From Opisthocomus hoazin (taxonomy: Eukaryota; Chordata; Aves; Opisthocomiformes; Opisthocomidae): DNA of 64,000 nucleotides. Of this stretch, positions 28,201 through 39,800 are shown in pieces. The notes beneath the pieces were generated by a model, which was not told the DNA's origin, did not search any database, and was given only the letters and a program-made list of their open reading frames with translations. Location: assembly GCF_030867145.1 (NCBI RefSeq), contig NC_134439.1, positions 6,113,379 through 6,177,378 on the forward strand, in the 5' to 3' direction. The translations under genes were made by a program, and so were the position numbers. Every line of letters begins with the position of its first letter. Positions within the stretch are counted from its first letter, which is position 1.

Positions 28201-29375
28201 CACGAGTGGTGTTCCCCAGGGCTCGGTTTTGGGTCCAGTTTTGTTTAACATCTTTATCAACGATCTGGATGAGGGGATTGAGTGCGCCCTCAGTAAGTTT
28301 GCAGAGGACACGAAGCTGGGTGGGAGTGTCGAACTGCTTGAGGGTAGGAAGGCTCTGCAGAGGGATCTGGGCAGGCTGGATCGATGGGGCGAGGCCAGCT
28401 GTATGAGGTTCAACAAGGCCAAATGCTGGGTCCTGCACTTCGGTCACAACAACCCCATGCAACGCTCCAGGCTTGGGGAAGAGCGGCTGGAAAGCTGCCC
28501 AGCGGAAAAGGACCTGGGGGTGTTGGTCAACAGCCGGCTGAGCACGAGCCAGCAGCGTGTCCAGGTGGCCAAGAAGGCCAACGGCATCCTGGCTTGGATC
28601 AGGAATGGGGTGGCCAGCAGGAGTAGGGAGGGGATCGTGCCCTTGTGCTCCGCCCTGGTGAGGCCGCACCTCCAGTACTGTGTGCAGTTTTGGGCCTGTC
28701 GCTACGAGAAGGACGTTGAATTGCTGGAGCGTGTCCAGAGAAGGGCAGCGAGGCTGGGGAGGGGTCTGGAGAACAAGTCTGCTGAGGAGCAGCTGAGAGA
28801 GCTGGGGCTGTTTGGTCTGGAGAAGAGGAGGCTGAGGGGAAACCTTCTCGCTCTCTACAACTGCCTGACAGGAGGGGGGAGTGAGGGGGGGTTGGTCTCT
28901 GCTCCCAGGTAACAGCGATAGGATGAGAGGCAATGGCCTCAAGTTGCATCAGGGGAGGTTCAGATTGGATATTAGGAAAAATTTCTTGACTGAAAGAGTG
29001 GTCAGGGACTGGACCAGGCTGCCCAGGGCAGTGGTGGAGTCCCCATCCCCGGAGGGGTTCAAAAAACATGTAGATGTGGCACTTCGGGACACGGTTTAGC
29101 AGGCATGGTGGGGTTGGGTTGATGGTTGGACTTGGTGATCTGAGAGGTCTTTTCCAACCTTAATGATTCTGTGATTCTCTTGCAGCATCTACAAGAAGGC
29201 TGGGCTGGCCAAGGAGAAGCGGCAGGTCACCTACTTGGTGGCTAAGAAGGGTGTAGGACCCCGGGTGCGCCGTCCTCCTGGCGTCAAGGGCCAGTTCAAG
29301 GTCGTCGACAGCCGCCTGAAGAAGGACGTGAGGGCTCAGAAGCGCAAAGAACAGAAGAAGAAACGCCATAAGTGA
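22209..29375 (+). CDS. FTSJ3: FTSJ3 (Spb1 orthologue), nucleolar rRNA 2'-O-methyltransferase
   Basis: Twenty-one exons give 835 residues (human 847): 22209-22275, 22363-22468, 22705-22751, 22943-23022, 23172-23271, 23429-23623, 23704-23819, 24356-24460, 24705-24805, 24885-24965, 25055-25210, 25501-25636, 25741-25946, 26066-26186, 26284-26377, 26630-26777, 26881-26957, 27137-27239, 27376-27559, 27661-27755 and 29186-29375 (TGA). It methylates ribose 2'-OH in pre-rRNA and supports large-subunit assembly in the nucleolus. The RrmJ/FtsJ domain (about 1-205) has SAM motif [10 protein letters not shown] and catalytic residues K31, D117 (LNDGAPN) and K157 (FITKVF). A DUF3381 middle region and acidic/lysine-rich linkers follow, then the Spb1 C-terminal domain ([27 protein letters not shown]) ending in a basic KEQKKKRHK tail. 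A CR1 fills most of the last intron and abuts exon 21. Confidence 0.97.
22585..22640 (-). mobile_element. CR1 LINE 3' tip, FTSJ3 intron 2
   Basis: Only about 55 bp remain: the reversed tail TAGAATCATCGAATCC, TTAAGGTTGGAAAAGACC and the AGTCCA motif. It is antisense to FTSJ3, between exons 2 and 3. Confidence 0.7.
28048..29179 (+). mobile_element. CR1 LINE (type B) with long RT reading frame, FTSJ3 intron 20
   Basis: This is the longest CR1 of the window (~1.13 kb), 5'-truncated within the reverse transcriptase. One frame is open for about 285 codons from 28055, covering the RT core: [26 protein letters not shown], then the catalytic loop. The loop reads FAEDTKL where CR1 normally has FADDTKL, so the second catalytic aspartate is lost. 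The frame shifts near 28910 and the rest of the C-terminus continues in another frame ([19 protein letters not shown]). The element ends in TTAATGATTCTGTGATTCT, directly against the FTSJ3 exon 21 acceptor. The long open frame suggests a recent but dead insertion. Confidence 0.93.
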
Positions 29376-29875
29376 TGCGGGACCAGCTCCGTCCTCGACG
29401 AGGACTCGGCTTGGGGCACGGGGCAGGGCTGGCTCCTGTCCTCCCACCGCGGCCTCGGGAGCAGCCGGCTCGCCCTGCCACTGTCCCCCATCGCCGGGAC
29501 AGGGCTGTGACAGCCACACGTTCCTGTTAGTGCCTTGATGTGACATTGCCTCCTGTGCTGCGGTGGGACAGGGAAGGTTTATTTGGCTTCAGCACTGTAA
29601 CAACGACCCCTTCCCGTGCTCGCTGCGTGGCCGCGTCCGCGGGTCTCTCACCGGTGTCGGCTCTGCTGAGAGACTCACCCTGCGGCGATGGCACGAGGAT
29701 CCACGCCAGCCCTCGCTGTCCCGGCGGGGTTGTGGCACATGGGCTGTCTCCCTCGCCCTTTTTTTGTCACCGAGGTCGCAGGACAGTGGGTGCCGAGCCC
29801 TGAGGCAGGCAGGTGTCGGTGGTCTGCACACAGCGGCTCCTTGGTTACAGCAGAATTAAACCCGGGGCTGAGGCT
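29376..29875 (+). other. FTSJ3 3' UTR
   Basis: About 480 bp run from the stop to an ATTAAA variant poly(A) signal at 29855-29860. The sequence is unique. The facing alpha-2-macroglobulin-type gene ends at about 30190, leaving roughly 320 bp between the two predicted cleavage sites. Confidence 0.65.
29855..29860 (+). promoter_or_regulatory. FTSJ3 poly(A) signal ATTAAA
   Basis: This is the commonest variant of the poly(A) hexamer and the first credible one after the stop at 29375. No AATAAA lies between them. Confidence 0.6.
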
Positions 29876-30203
29876 GCACCAGGACCCGTCCTGTGTCTTG
29901 GCGAGGCGAGGGGCCTGTGCGGGGAGCGGCCGGGTCCCTGCAGGCGCTGTTTGGTGGAGAGGGGAGCGTAGGGGGGATGGGGTCTGTGCCCCCCTGCCAA
30001 CGCCTTTGGGGAGCGCGCCCACCTCGATTTATCTCTGGCAAAGCAGTGGAACAGCAGCTGCCCTGCAGCCAGCCGGGCTGGCGTCCACCCTCGCTGCCCC
30101 GACAGCAGAGCCCACAGCAGCCCCCCAGCCCCCCGCCCCCCAGCTGTGGGGCCCTGCAGCTGGAAGGGAACAAAGACCCTGAGAAAACACGCACTTGAGG
30201 AAA

Positions 30204-30213
30204 TTTATTTATT
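30204..30213 (-). promoter_or_regulatory. Poly(A) signal pair for the alpha-2-macroglobulin-like gene
   Basis: On the minus strand two overlapping AATAAA hexamers (30208-30213 and 30204-30209) are followed by GTGCGTGTTTTCTC, a good GU/U-rich downstream element. They imply a 3' UTR of about 600 bp for the gene above. Confidence 0.65.
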
Positions 30214-30813
30214 TCGACCCAGGGGGGGCTGCTGCCTCTCTCCATCATTCATCTGTTTTGCGGAGATTGCGGAGGTGTCTGCTGGTCCCTCTTGGTGGCA
30301 GTGGCACCAGGCTGGTGCCAGGGAGGGGGGCCAAGGCAGCACTATGGCTCCCAGGAGAGAGAGATGGGGTGAGCGGTGGTGGGGACCTGCTGGGGAAGGG
30401 ACTGTGGGTCTGAGGGGAGGGAGGGGGGGGTCTTGAGGGTGGCGGGGCCAGGCCTGGTGCCCCAGAGCTCCCTCGGGGTGGCAAAGGGGAGATGCATGGG
30501 GCTGTCCCTCTAAAGCCACTGCATGGCTGCTCAGCCAAAGTCAAACGTCCGTGGCAGGGGCTTGCAGAGCAGCGAGATGTCTGTGCCCCCGGGTCTGCGC
30601 CAGCCCCTCGGACGGAGCCGGGGGCTGCGCTGCGGGGAGAAGCGACCAAGTCCAGGATGCCCTGTGCCGGCGGTGCTGGGAGCATCTCTGGGCCATGTTC
30701 TGCCCCCGGGGAGGGTCAGGGCCATGGCCAGGGTGGGAGCGGAGACCGTCGGCTGTGCCAGTGCTCGGTGGCGGAGGGAGCTGGGACGAGCGGAGGGGAT
30801 GAGCTGCCGGGCT

Positions 30814-33800
30814 TCAGGCTGCGCTAGAAGTTTTTCTGCTCCTGACCGTCAGCCTCTTCAAAATCAGACACGGGTGCGCTGTGAGAGGAGAGCCCCTCTG
30901 CCTCCCCCGGCCCCTCCGTCCCTGGGAGCTGGGCGTCTCATCCCCTGTGTGACCCCAAACCCGTGGAGGGGAGCTCTGCGGGGGGCACAGGAGGATGAGC
31001 AGGGCTGATGGGGGTCTGAGCCCCCTCAAAGAGGCACAGCTCCTCTCTGCACCCCACAGCCTGGACCTGTGGTCCCACAAGCTCTAGCCAGCAAGTCCCC
31101 ATCGATGGATCCAGGGGTCCTGGCCAGGCTCCTCCATCCCCGTTCGCTGCCCTCCTTCCCCAGCATCCAGGGGCTCAGCACAGCCCCAGTTTGCCCTCTG
31201 GGATTGGGGTGTCCCCGTCAGGGTCCCCATGGTGGGGTGACCCCTCTGCCCCTACCTGAGCTGCAAGGTGCGCTGTAGGCAGCATCCGTGCGGTCACCTG
31301 CAACGGGAAGGACGGTGACCGAGGGGCTCGGGGCGAGCTGCTCCCGTTAACGAGCCCAAGCTCGTCAATGTGAACTGACAGCTCGGCCAGCCGCCCTCTG
31401 AGCCGTTGGGGTCGCAAGAGGTGGCAGCAGGGCCAGGCACCCCGGGGCCACGTCTCTGGCCAGGCTCACCCGTCTCGTAGTAGTCGTACAGTGTCACGGT
31501 GGCCGGCTGGAGGTTCCTCACTGGGAAGTCCTGTGTGGCGGTGAAGGCGAAGGTCTCCTCCTCCTTCATGAGCTGTGGAGATGGCCCAAGGGTGAGGTGC
31601 CACCGTCCATGACAGGGAAGCAGCCCCATGCCCCAGCACTGGGGTTCTGCTCCCATCCCCGTGCCGCGTCTCACCTGGTCCAGGTAAATCGTCACCTGGT
31701 CGGGCTGCACCTCCACCTTCTTCACCAGCTTCTGCCTCTTCAGCTGGAGGGACACGGCTCAGGATGGGCGACAGCTCCTTGGTGGGTGCCCCAGATGGGG
31801 CCAGCGCCCCGGGTGGGTGCCACGGCAGGGCAAGAGGGGTCCCGGGGGCAGCGGGGTCATCTCACCTGCACCACAGAGCTCTTGTCCGGGATGTAGCCAG
31901 ATGGCAGCTTGGCCTCGATGACAACCATGTTGGTGGCAGGACGCTCCCCGGTGTACCTGCGAGGGCAGAGCCCCGGGGTGGCTTGGGGTCTGCCCTCCCT
32001 CCTCGGTGGCTCCCGGCCCCCCCAAACCCGGGAGGCAGCCCCAGCCCCTACCGTGCCCGGAGGAGGAGGCGGAAGCGGGCGCTGGCGTCCCCCGTGCACT
32101 CCCCGGGCTCCGTCTCCACGCGGAGGTCGAACGTCCCCACGCTCGGAGGGGGTGGCACATTATAGCGCAAGGTCACCTGCGGTGACACAGGAGGGTTCGA
32201 GCCACCGAGCGGGCACCGTGCGAGGACGGGGACCCCCGGGGCCGTACCCACCTGCACCAGGGCGCAGCCCTGCCCGCGGGCTCGCACCCCGTAGGTCCCT
32301 GGCAGCTCGTGCAGAGCCGCCCGCTGCAGCACCAGCCGGTTGCCGCTGTGCAGCGCGAAGTCCTGCGCCGTGCCCGTCGGGGACGTCACCGTCACCGTGA
32401 AGTCTCCGTTGCTGCTGTACGTCAAGCTGGCATACTTGGCCAGGGCTTGCAGGGCCACCACAGTGTCCTGGACGTGGAGAAAGCACCGAGCCAGCGTCAC
32501 CCCTGACTGCGGAGGCAGAGGGGCGATGCTTGGAGCAGCCCGTGGACCCTGGTGCCGGTACCTGCGTGGAGGCGAAGCCCCCGTAGGGGTTTTGCTGCTT
32601 GCTGAGCCAGCGGACGATTTGGGAGGCAGTGCCCAGGTCGGCGGAGGACACTTGGGGCTGGGAGAGGTAGGCCAGGAGGACGTAGGCGGTCATCTCCACC
32701 TCTGCCGGCGCGGCGGCAGCCCAGGAGGGCTGCGAGGGGGGCAGAGCCTTCCCCTTCCTCTGCCAGTAGAGCTGCTCCCCTGGGGAGAAGCGGGTTGGGG
32801 CTCAGTCCCCTGCGCCGGGGGTCCCGGGGGATGGGGGTGGGGTGGGGTGACCCGGGCAGGGGGTGATACCTGCGCTGACGCTGTGCTGGGCCAGGCTCTG
32901 CAGCCGGGCTTGCCGCTGCTCCCCGCGCCCCGCCAGCCCGAAGACGTAGGCGAGCAGCGCCTGCGTGTAGGGGTCCTCCGTGGCCGAAGCCTCCAGGCAC
33001 TGCAGGGCTGAGCTCACCCCCGGGTCCTGGCATGGGACTGGGGTCACGAACCAGACCACAGGCGTGGGCATCGCTCAGACGCCCCAGTTCTGCCCAGTGA
33101 GACCAGTTGCCCCCAGGTCGGGTGAGGAGGTGGCCTGGCACAGCCAGACTCCCTGCCCCAGCACCCGTCCCCACCCCACCAGCCCCTCTGGGGAAGATGG
33201 GGTCATCCTCACCGTTGGGGACAACCCCAGCTCCAGCATCGCAGCCGTGACATAAGCTGACAGCGAGAGCTCATCCGAGACGCCACCCTGCAAAGGGACA
33301 GTGGGAGATGGGTCCAGCCATGCTGTGCCACCAGCACAGGGACTCCCCCACTGCCTAGACCACACACCGGGGACATGTTGGGGCCAGTCTGGCTCTGGCT
33401 GCATGTCCCCATGTCCCACCCCACCAACCCACCTGCAGGGCGTTGTTGAAGAGCTTCCCCACGCTGCGGAAGCAGCCCGTCTCCTGCTGCTGCTTCTGCA
33501 GCCAGCGCAGCGCGTCCGTGATGTGCCGCTCCTCGATGGCCACGTAGGCTCTGGCTTGCCCGAAGGACTTGAGGACAAACGCTGTCAGCCTGCGAGGCAG
33601 AGGGACATCGGAGGGATGGGTGAGCAGGGCTGGGGTACGCTGCATGGAAGGAGGAGCCCCGGGACTTGGCTCCCCACTTCAAGAAAGATGAGGAGCTACT
33701 GGAGAGAGCCCAGCGGAGGGCTACGAGGATGAGGAGGGGACTGGAGCATCTCTCCTACGAGGAAAGGCGGAGGGAGCTGGGCTTGTTCAGCCTGGAGAAG

Positions 33801-36800
33801 AGAAGGCTGAGAGGGGACCTAATAAATGTTTATAAATATCTGCAGGGTGGGTGTCAGAAGGACGGGGCCAGACTCTGTTCAGTGGTGCCCAGCGACAGGA
33901 CAAGGGGCAACGGGCACAAACTGAAGCAGAGGAAGCTCCAGCTGAACCCGAGGAAGAACTTCTTCCCTCTGAGGGTGATGGAGCCCTGGCCCAGGCTGCC
34001 CAGGGAGGCTGTGGAGTCTCCTTCTCTGGAGATATTCCAGCCCCGCCTGGCCAAGGTCCTGTGCAGCCTGCTCTGGGTGACCCTGCTTGGGCAGGCGGTT
34101 GGGCTGGGTGACCCCCAGAGGGCCCTGCCAACCCCCACCATGCTGGGATTCTGTGACGGCCGCTCCCCGGAGGGATGCCGCTGCACAGCCTGCCCGAGCC
34201 CCGTCTGGTCCCTCACCAGGTATTGCCCGTGGCATCGCTCTTCCCAAAAGCGCTGTAGGAGCCGTCGTCGTGTTTGTAGAGCAGCTCTCGCTGGTACCCT
34301 GTGGGGAGGAGATGGGGATGGTCTTTACATGCCGGTCTCTGCATCCCCAGGGGATCCTAGAGGCAGCCTGCAGCCCAGACCCACCCCAGGGCACAGGTAG
34401 AAAATGGGGAGGGGGGGTGTGGGGCAGTGGAGTCCCTCGACAGCAAGGCAGGGTGGGACGGGCAGAGGAAGGGACCGGGGACGCTCACCGCTCTGCAGGA
34501 AGCCCTGCGCCTTGGCGCGGATGTCAGGGTGCAGCTGCCCGCTCTTCTCCAGGTACTGCTGGATGTAGATGTTGGGGGCAAAGCGAACCATGTTCTGCTC
34601 CCCACAGCCATAGGGCATGGCCAGGAGGCGGTCCACGTTCTGCAGAGCGTTGCCCATGAGGTCACCTGTCCCAGGAGGAGGTGGGGAGCACTGTCAGTGG
34701 CCGTGTCCCCTGTATCCCCTTCCATCTCAGCTCCAGGTGGTCCCAGCTCCTGCTGATCTTGGGCCATGGAGCTCTGCACCATTCCTGCCCCAGGTGGTTC
34801 CCTGACCCCTGCCTGTCCCGTACCCATCACGGTGACGTGGGCTCGCTGGGAGCCCTCCAAGATGTTTGCAGGAACCTCCAGGGAGATTTCTTCAGCATCT
34901 GTGGGGATGGAGGGGAACAACAGTGGGGATGCTCAGCTCCTCCTGGCCTGGCCCCATGGCACCATCACCTGCCCCCATATTGCTCTGACCCGCCCTGGGC
35001 TCAAGGCTGAGTTGGGGCATCTCAGCCGGGAGCCACTACAGACCCATGGATGTCCTTGGGTCCTCTGGCCTGGTGGCTTTCATGACCAGTGGCCAACTGT
35101 CCCTGCTCCACATCCCCATGGCACTGCCAGACACCCCCGGCCGGTCCTACCTTCCTGGCAGAGCAGGGAGTTGTGCGCTTTCTCCACCAGGATCCCCCCG
35201 GGCTGTGGGGAAACAGCATCAGAGATCGTCAGGAGAAGGGACCAGCCGTGTCCCCCTGTCCCCCTGGGTGTTGCCTGCAGCCTGGGCTCAGGGCTGGATG
35301 CTGTCCCCCTCCCAGTCCTCCCACTGCACCCTGAGGGCTGCTTGGAACCTGTCCCTAAACCCATCCCACTTTCTTCCTCCATAACCTGTCTGACCTGCAC
35401 CAGCAAGGGCTTTATCATGGTGTCCACGCGCCCCTGGGCTGGCACCACAGGCATCTCATTGCCGCAAAGCTCCTTGGAGCTCAAGGCCTCGGTGCTGACC
35501 GTGATGTTCACCTCCCCTGCGGATACAAGAGGGGTGCTCAGTCCCCATGGAACCCCCAGTCCACACCGCAGCTTCACAGGCTTGCATCAGACCTGAAGCT
35601 TTGTGTGGGGCTGGCTGGATTGGGATGGGGGTCACCAGGTTGAGGAGCAGAGCTGGGAGACTGTGAGGAGGGTGGGAGTGGAGTGGAGGCGAGCTTCCCA
35701 GGTGGCACGTATTTGCTCCTGTCCTCTCCACCACCACATCCTCCAAAGGGGTCCCCAAACAGCAGGGCAGGGGATCCCATCACAGTGCCGGTGCCCTGTA
35801 CCCAGGCTGGTAGCTCGCACGCCCCATCGGAAGGTCCTCGCTTCGTCTGCACAGATGCAACCACCGTACACTTCGTCCGTGTTCACTGACACCTCCAGCT
35901 CCACCGATTCCACCAGCGTCACCTGAACCTGCCAGACCACGGCCACAGCTCCATCAGCCCCCGCCGGACCCCAGACCCAGGGCCCCCTCCCCAGCTCCAC
36001 TCACCCGCAGGCACTGCCGCAGGTAGTTGAAGACAGTAGCCACGAGGGTGAAGGCTTCGTGGCGGACCACGGCGTAGGGCAGTGCCAGCTCCACGAAGAA
36101 GGGCTTGAAGGCCGTGAGGGTGGTGGCAGGGGCCAGCCCCAAGCCCAGTGGGGCCGTGCAGAACATCCCGGCTTCCCACTCGGTGATGGCATCGGGGACC
36201 GTCACCGTCACCTCTGCAGAGCCCTCCTCCCTGCGGGAAGGAGAACATCATAAGGCCATGCCACCACGTTCACCCACAGCTGGTGTCATCCCCAGCTGGG
36301 CTGGCTCTCTCCCCATGGGAGAAGGAGCCATCATGAGGTCCCCAAACTCCCTCTGTCCAGGAGGGGAGGTGGGGAGAGGACCAGCCCTCACTCACCCCAT
36401 GGGGACCAGGTCCCACAACCATGTCTCTGGGAAATACGTGCGGGGTGCTGGTGGCTCTTCCTGGACTGCAGTGTCTTGGGTACTACGGCCCATTATGAAC
36501 GGGAAATCAGTTTCTTTACGCAAGTAGGTGACATGGGAGTTAAAGCCACCTGGAAAAGGCAGAGCAAAAATTAGGGTCCACAGGTGTCTGCATTTCAACT
36601 GGACCTCTCCCGCAGGCAGCCCAAAGGTGGCCAAATTCTTTCTCAATCCTCTTCAATCCCTCTGATGAGGAGTGTATTTTCAGGCTGGCTCTGAGTCCCC
36701 CTGAGGACACAGGAGCCAGGACCGAGTACCAGCTTTTTGCTTTCTTCTCCCGAGAAGGCTCAGCGGAGCGAGCAAGCTGAGGAACGTGCTGACCTGTAGG

Positions 36801-39800
36801 ACCTTGGGGAAGGGCTATTCCAGGCGAGCCGAACCTCACTTTGCAAACACCACTGGTCTTGGCATTCGTGAAAAGTTTCAATGCTGCGTTCTGTGAAAAA
36901 GAAAAGATGTCATCCGTCTCCAAAACCCAGCAGGAGGAATATCCCCATCTCAGCAGTAAATAGTCATAGGGCTGCAGAAGGTGACAAGTGGAGAAGAACC
37001 AAAGCCTGAGGTGTGTGGGAAAGGGAAAGACCTTTGCCACAAGCGTGGCTTTCACAGGACATTGCTGTGCTTTCCTGGCACCCTGAGCAAACCACAGCTG
37101 GCTCCTGGATAAATAGGAACCAGGAGGCACAGGTGGGCCTCTACCTGAAATAATTTGTAGGTGTCCATCTCGGAATGCCTCCAAAGATGGGGAAGTAAGT
37201 GATGCCTCCTTGAAGGGGGAAAGAAGTCTTGCTGCCTCGGTCCAAACGGGATGCCGGGAATGTCATAGTCAGGGGCATAGTCCCAGGAAAATGCTGAACA
37301 GGGTCGTGGGTCCTGAACGCTTGCAGGGTAATCGAATTCAGGGAGCACTTTGTACACCTGGGAATAAATGGGTGCTAGGTACAAAACCAGCCAGACACCT
37401 ACCCCCTGCCCAGGAGCCACCACAGCACCGAGTTCCCGTAGGGGAGGTCCAAGCCAATGTCATCTCTTCCCCTCCCGTCCCCAGCTGGTCCCTGGGCTGC
37501 GAAGGGGCCCTTGCCAGTGCCACCACTCACCGCCTCCGTGTTAAGCTCAGCCTCAGGCTTCAAGAGCAGCACGCTGCGGTCCACGGCACGGACGGCGCAC
37601 AGGGACCCTGGGGCAGCCCCCAGCTCCAGCCGCAGCACCGAGCTGGGCAGAGCCCTGTCCTCCGAAAAAGCCATCTTCACCTGGGGAGGGACAGGGGCGT
37701 CAGGGGACAAGCACGGGAGGGGGAGCCACCTCCCACGGAGGAGCAGGACCAAGACATGGATGTGGAGATCTCTTCTAGATAAGGATAAAATCAGGCTCGA
37801 GGGTTTCGGGATTAGGTAATGGGTTAAAGAGACTGTGATGCTGCGATGCATCTGGAGCAGGATGGACCTCAGGCATGCAGCTATGGACAAGCCATGGAGA
37901 ATTCCCCCATCTCTAGCAGCCTCCACTCGCCTTGTTGGGGAAGCACTTGGCCACCTTGAGCTTGGTGCTGTCGGCCACCATCTCACTGTTGGGCAGCACC
38001 ACATAGCCCAGCACCTTGGCCGTGGGTGCCAGCTCGGGGTCGATGTGCAGCTCCAAGGAGAAAGAGCCTCTCAGCCCTGGGCCATGGGAAAGGAGAGGAG
38101 ATGAGGACTGGGCATGGAGAGCAGAGCCCTGCACACCCTGTCCATGCTTTGGGACCTACCAGCCTCTGCAGGCAGCTCTTTCCTGAGGATGGTGGCAATG
38201 GTCCCCTTGGCCAGGACCTGCAGAGGAGGAGAAGGGAATAACAAAACTGATACTGAGTGTGGAAATGCCCTGATGGAGGATGGACCCAAAGGCGAGAATA
38301 TTGGGATGGTTTTTGACCTTGCCCAGTCTCCAGCCCCACCAACATCTCCCATTGGCATGTGGGTCCAACAGTACCAGCAGATGCCTCTACTAACAAGTGT
38401 AGATTCCTCAGTCTGGCCAGGACAGATTGCTCATTGTCTTGTCCTCAGGGACGCGACTGTGAACGTGTGTGTAGATGTGGACCTTCACACACAACCGCCC
38501 TAATGCCTGCTGCCCTCGCTCCCTGGGCCACGGCTCACCAGGAAGACCATATCCAGGCTCTCCAGGTCAGTCCCCAAAGCTTCTTTGCTGAAGATGTAGT
38601 CAACCCAGAGCTTCTGGGACTGGCCACAGGACAGCTCCTCCTCCAGCCGGCGGATCCGCAGGAAGCTGCTGCTCGCCGAAAAGAAGCGACTGAGGTACGC
38701 GTAGGCATTTTGGTAGGTGACTGTTGAGCCGTCGTTCTGGGTGTGAGCTGTCTCATTGACTTGACCCTGAGCGATGGAAGTAGAAATCAGGGTGGTGAAG
38801 CCATCCAGCAGCCCATGAGGTGCTGGTCCCAGCACCAGGCATCACTGATGCGGGCTTGGAGAGATGCCGAGCCCTGTACTACTGGGAGCCCTGAGGGGTG
38901 GGAAACGGGTCACTCACACGCAGGGAGACCCTGCCGCTCCAACCAGAGGTCTCCAGCTCGAAGGAGGCTCTCCCCGATCTGTCTGTCAGGAAGGTCTGTC
39001 TTGTTTCTTTTCCTTGCTGGCTGACGACGAGCAAGAGCTGCTTCTGCGGCAGCACGGCACCGTCGGCTCCTTTCAGCAGCATCTGCACTGGGAGGGAGGG
39101 GGAGATGCCCCAGGTCGGGCTGTAGGCATGGGGCAGAGGGCAGGGGTGGGACAACAGGGCTGGGGGGTCAGCAGGAGCAGGACAAGGTGCAGCAGGGTTC
39201 AGGGGAGCCCTGTGGGGTGTGGGGACCCCCCTCCATTACCGTCCCAGTGTAGGGGATGCCAGGCTTGTAGAAATCATCGGTGTTTTCGAAAGTGACAGTG
39301 AGGATTTCGGATAAAATCTTGCAGCTCTTGGTGTTTTTAAGCTCCAGCCCTGTGGAGAGGGAGTGGGGAGCTGAGGGTGTTGTGGGGACACAGGGCACAG
39401 ATTAGCTGCTGCCGGCTCCCCTGTCACGGTGCAGAAAAGGTCCCTGAAGGTTTTAGGCTTTCCCTCTGCAGCTGGCAGCTTCAAGCACAGTTTGCACGTC
39501 CTACGAGAGGAGCAAAACCTCTACGGCACGTTTTAGACCTAAAACCAGGGTGCAGCTGGCTGCAGAGGGTGCAGAAAAGGCTCTTCACCAAGCACCATGT
39601 TGCAGGGCCACCTCAGTCCAGTGGACCAAGGGACAACCCCTGGTCTTCTCATTTTTTTTCTGAAGCCAAGCCACTGGCAGTCATTTCTGGTGTGACCGAG
39701 GTGGAGCGTGAGAGATTCGCTCAAAGGATGAAGCCAGGCCACCAGAGTGGGTGCAGCCACCGCTTTTGCATTGCAAGGACTTGAGACCCTGCTAGCCATG

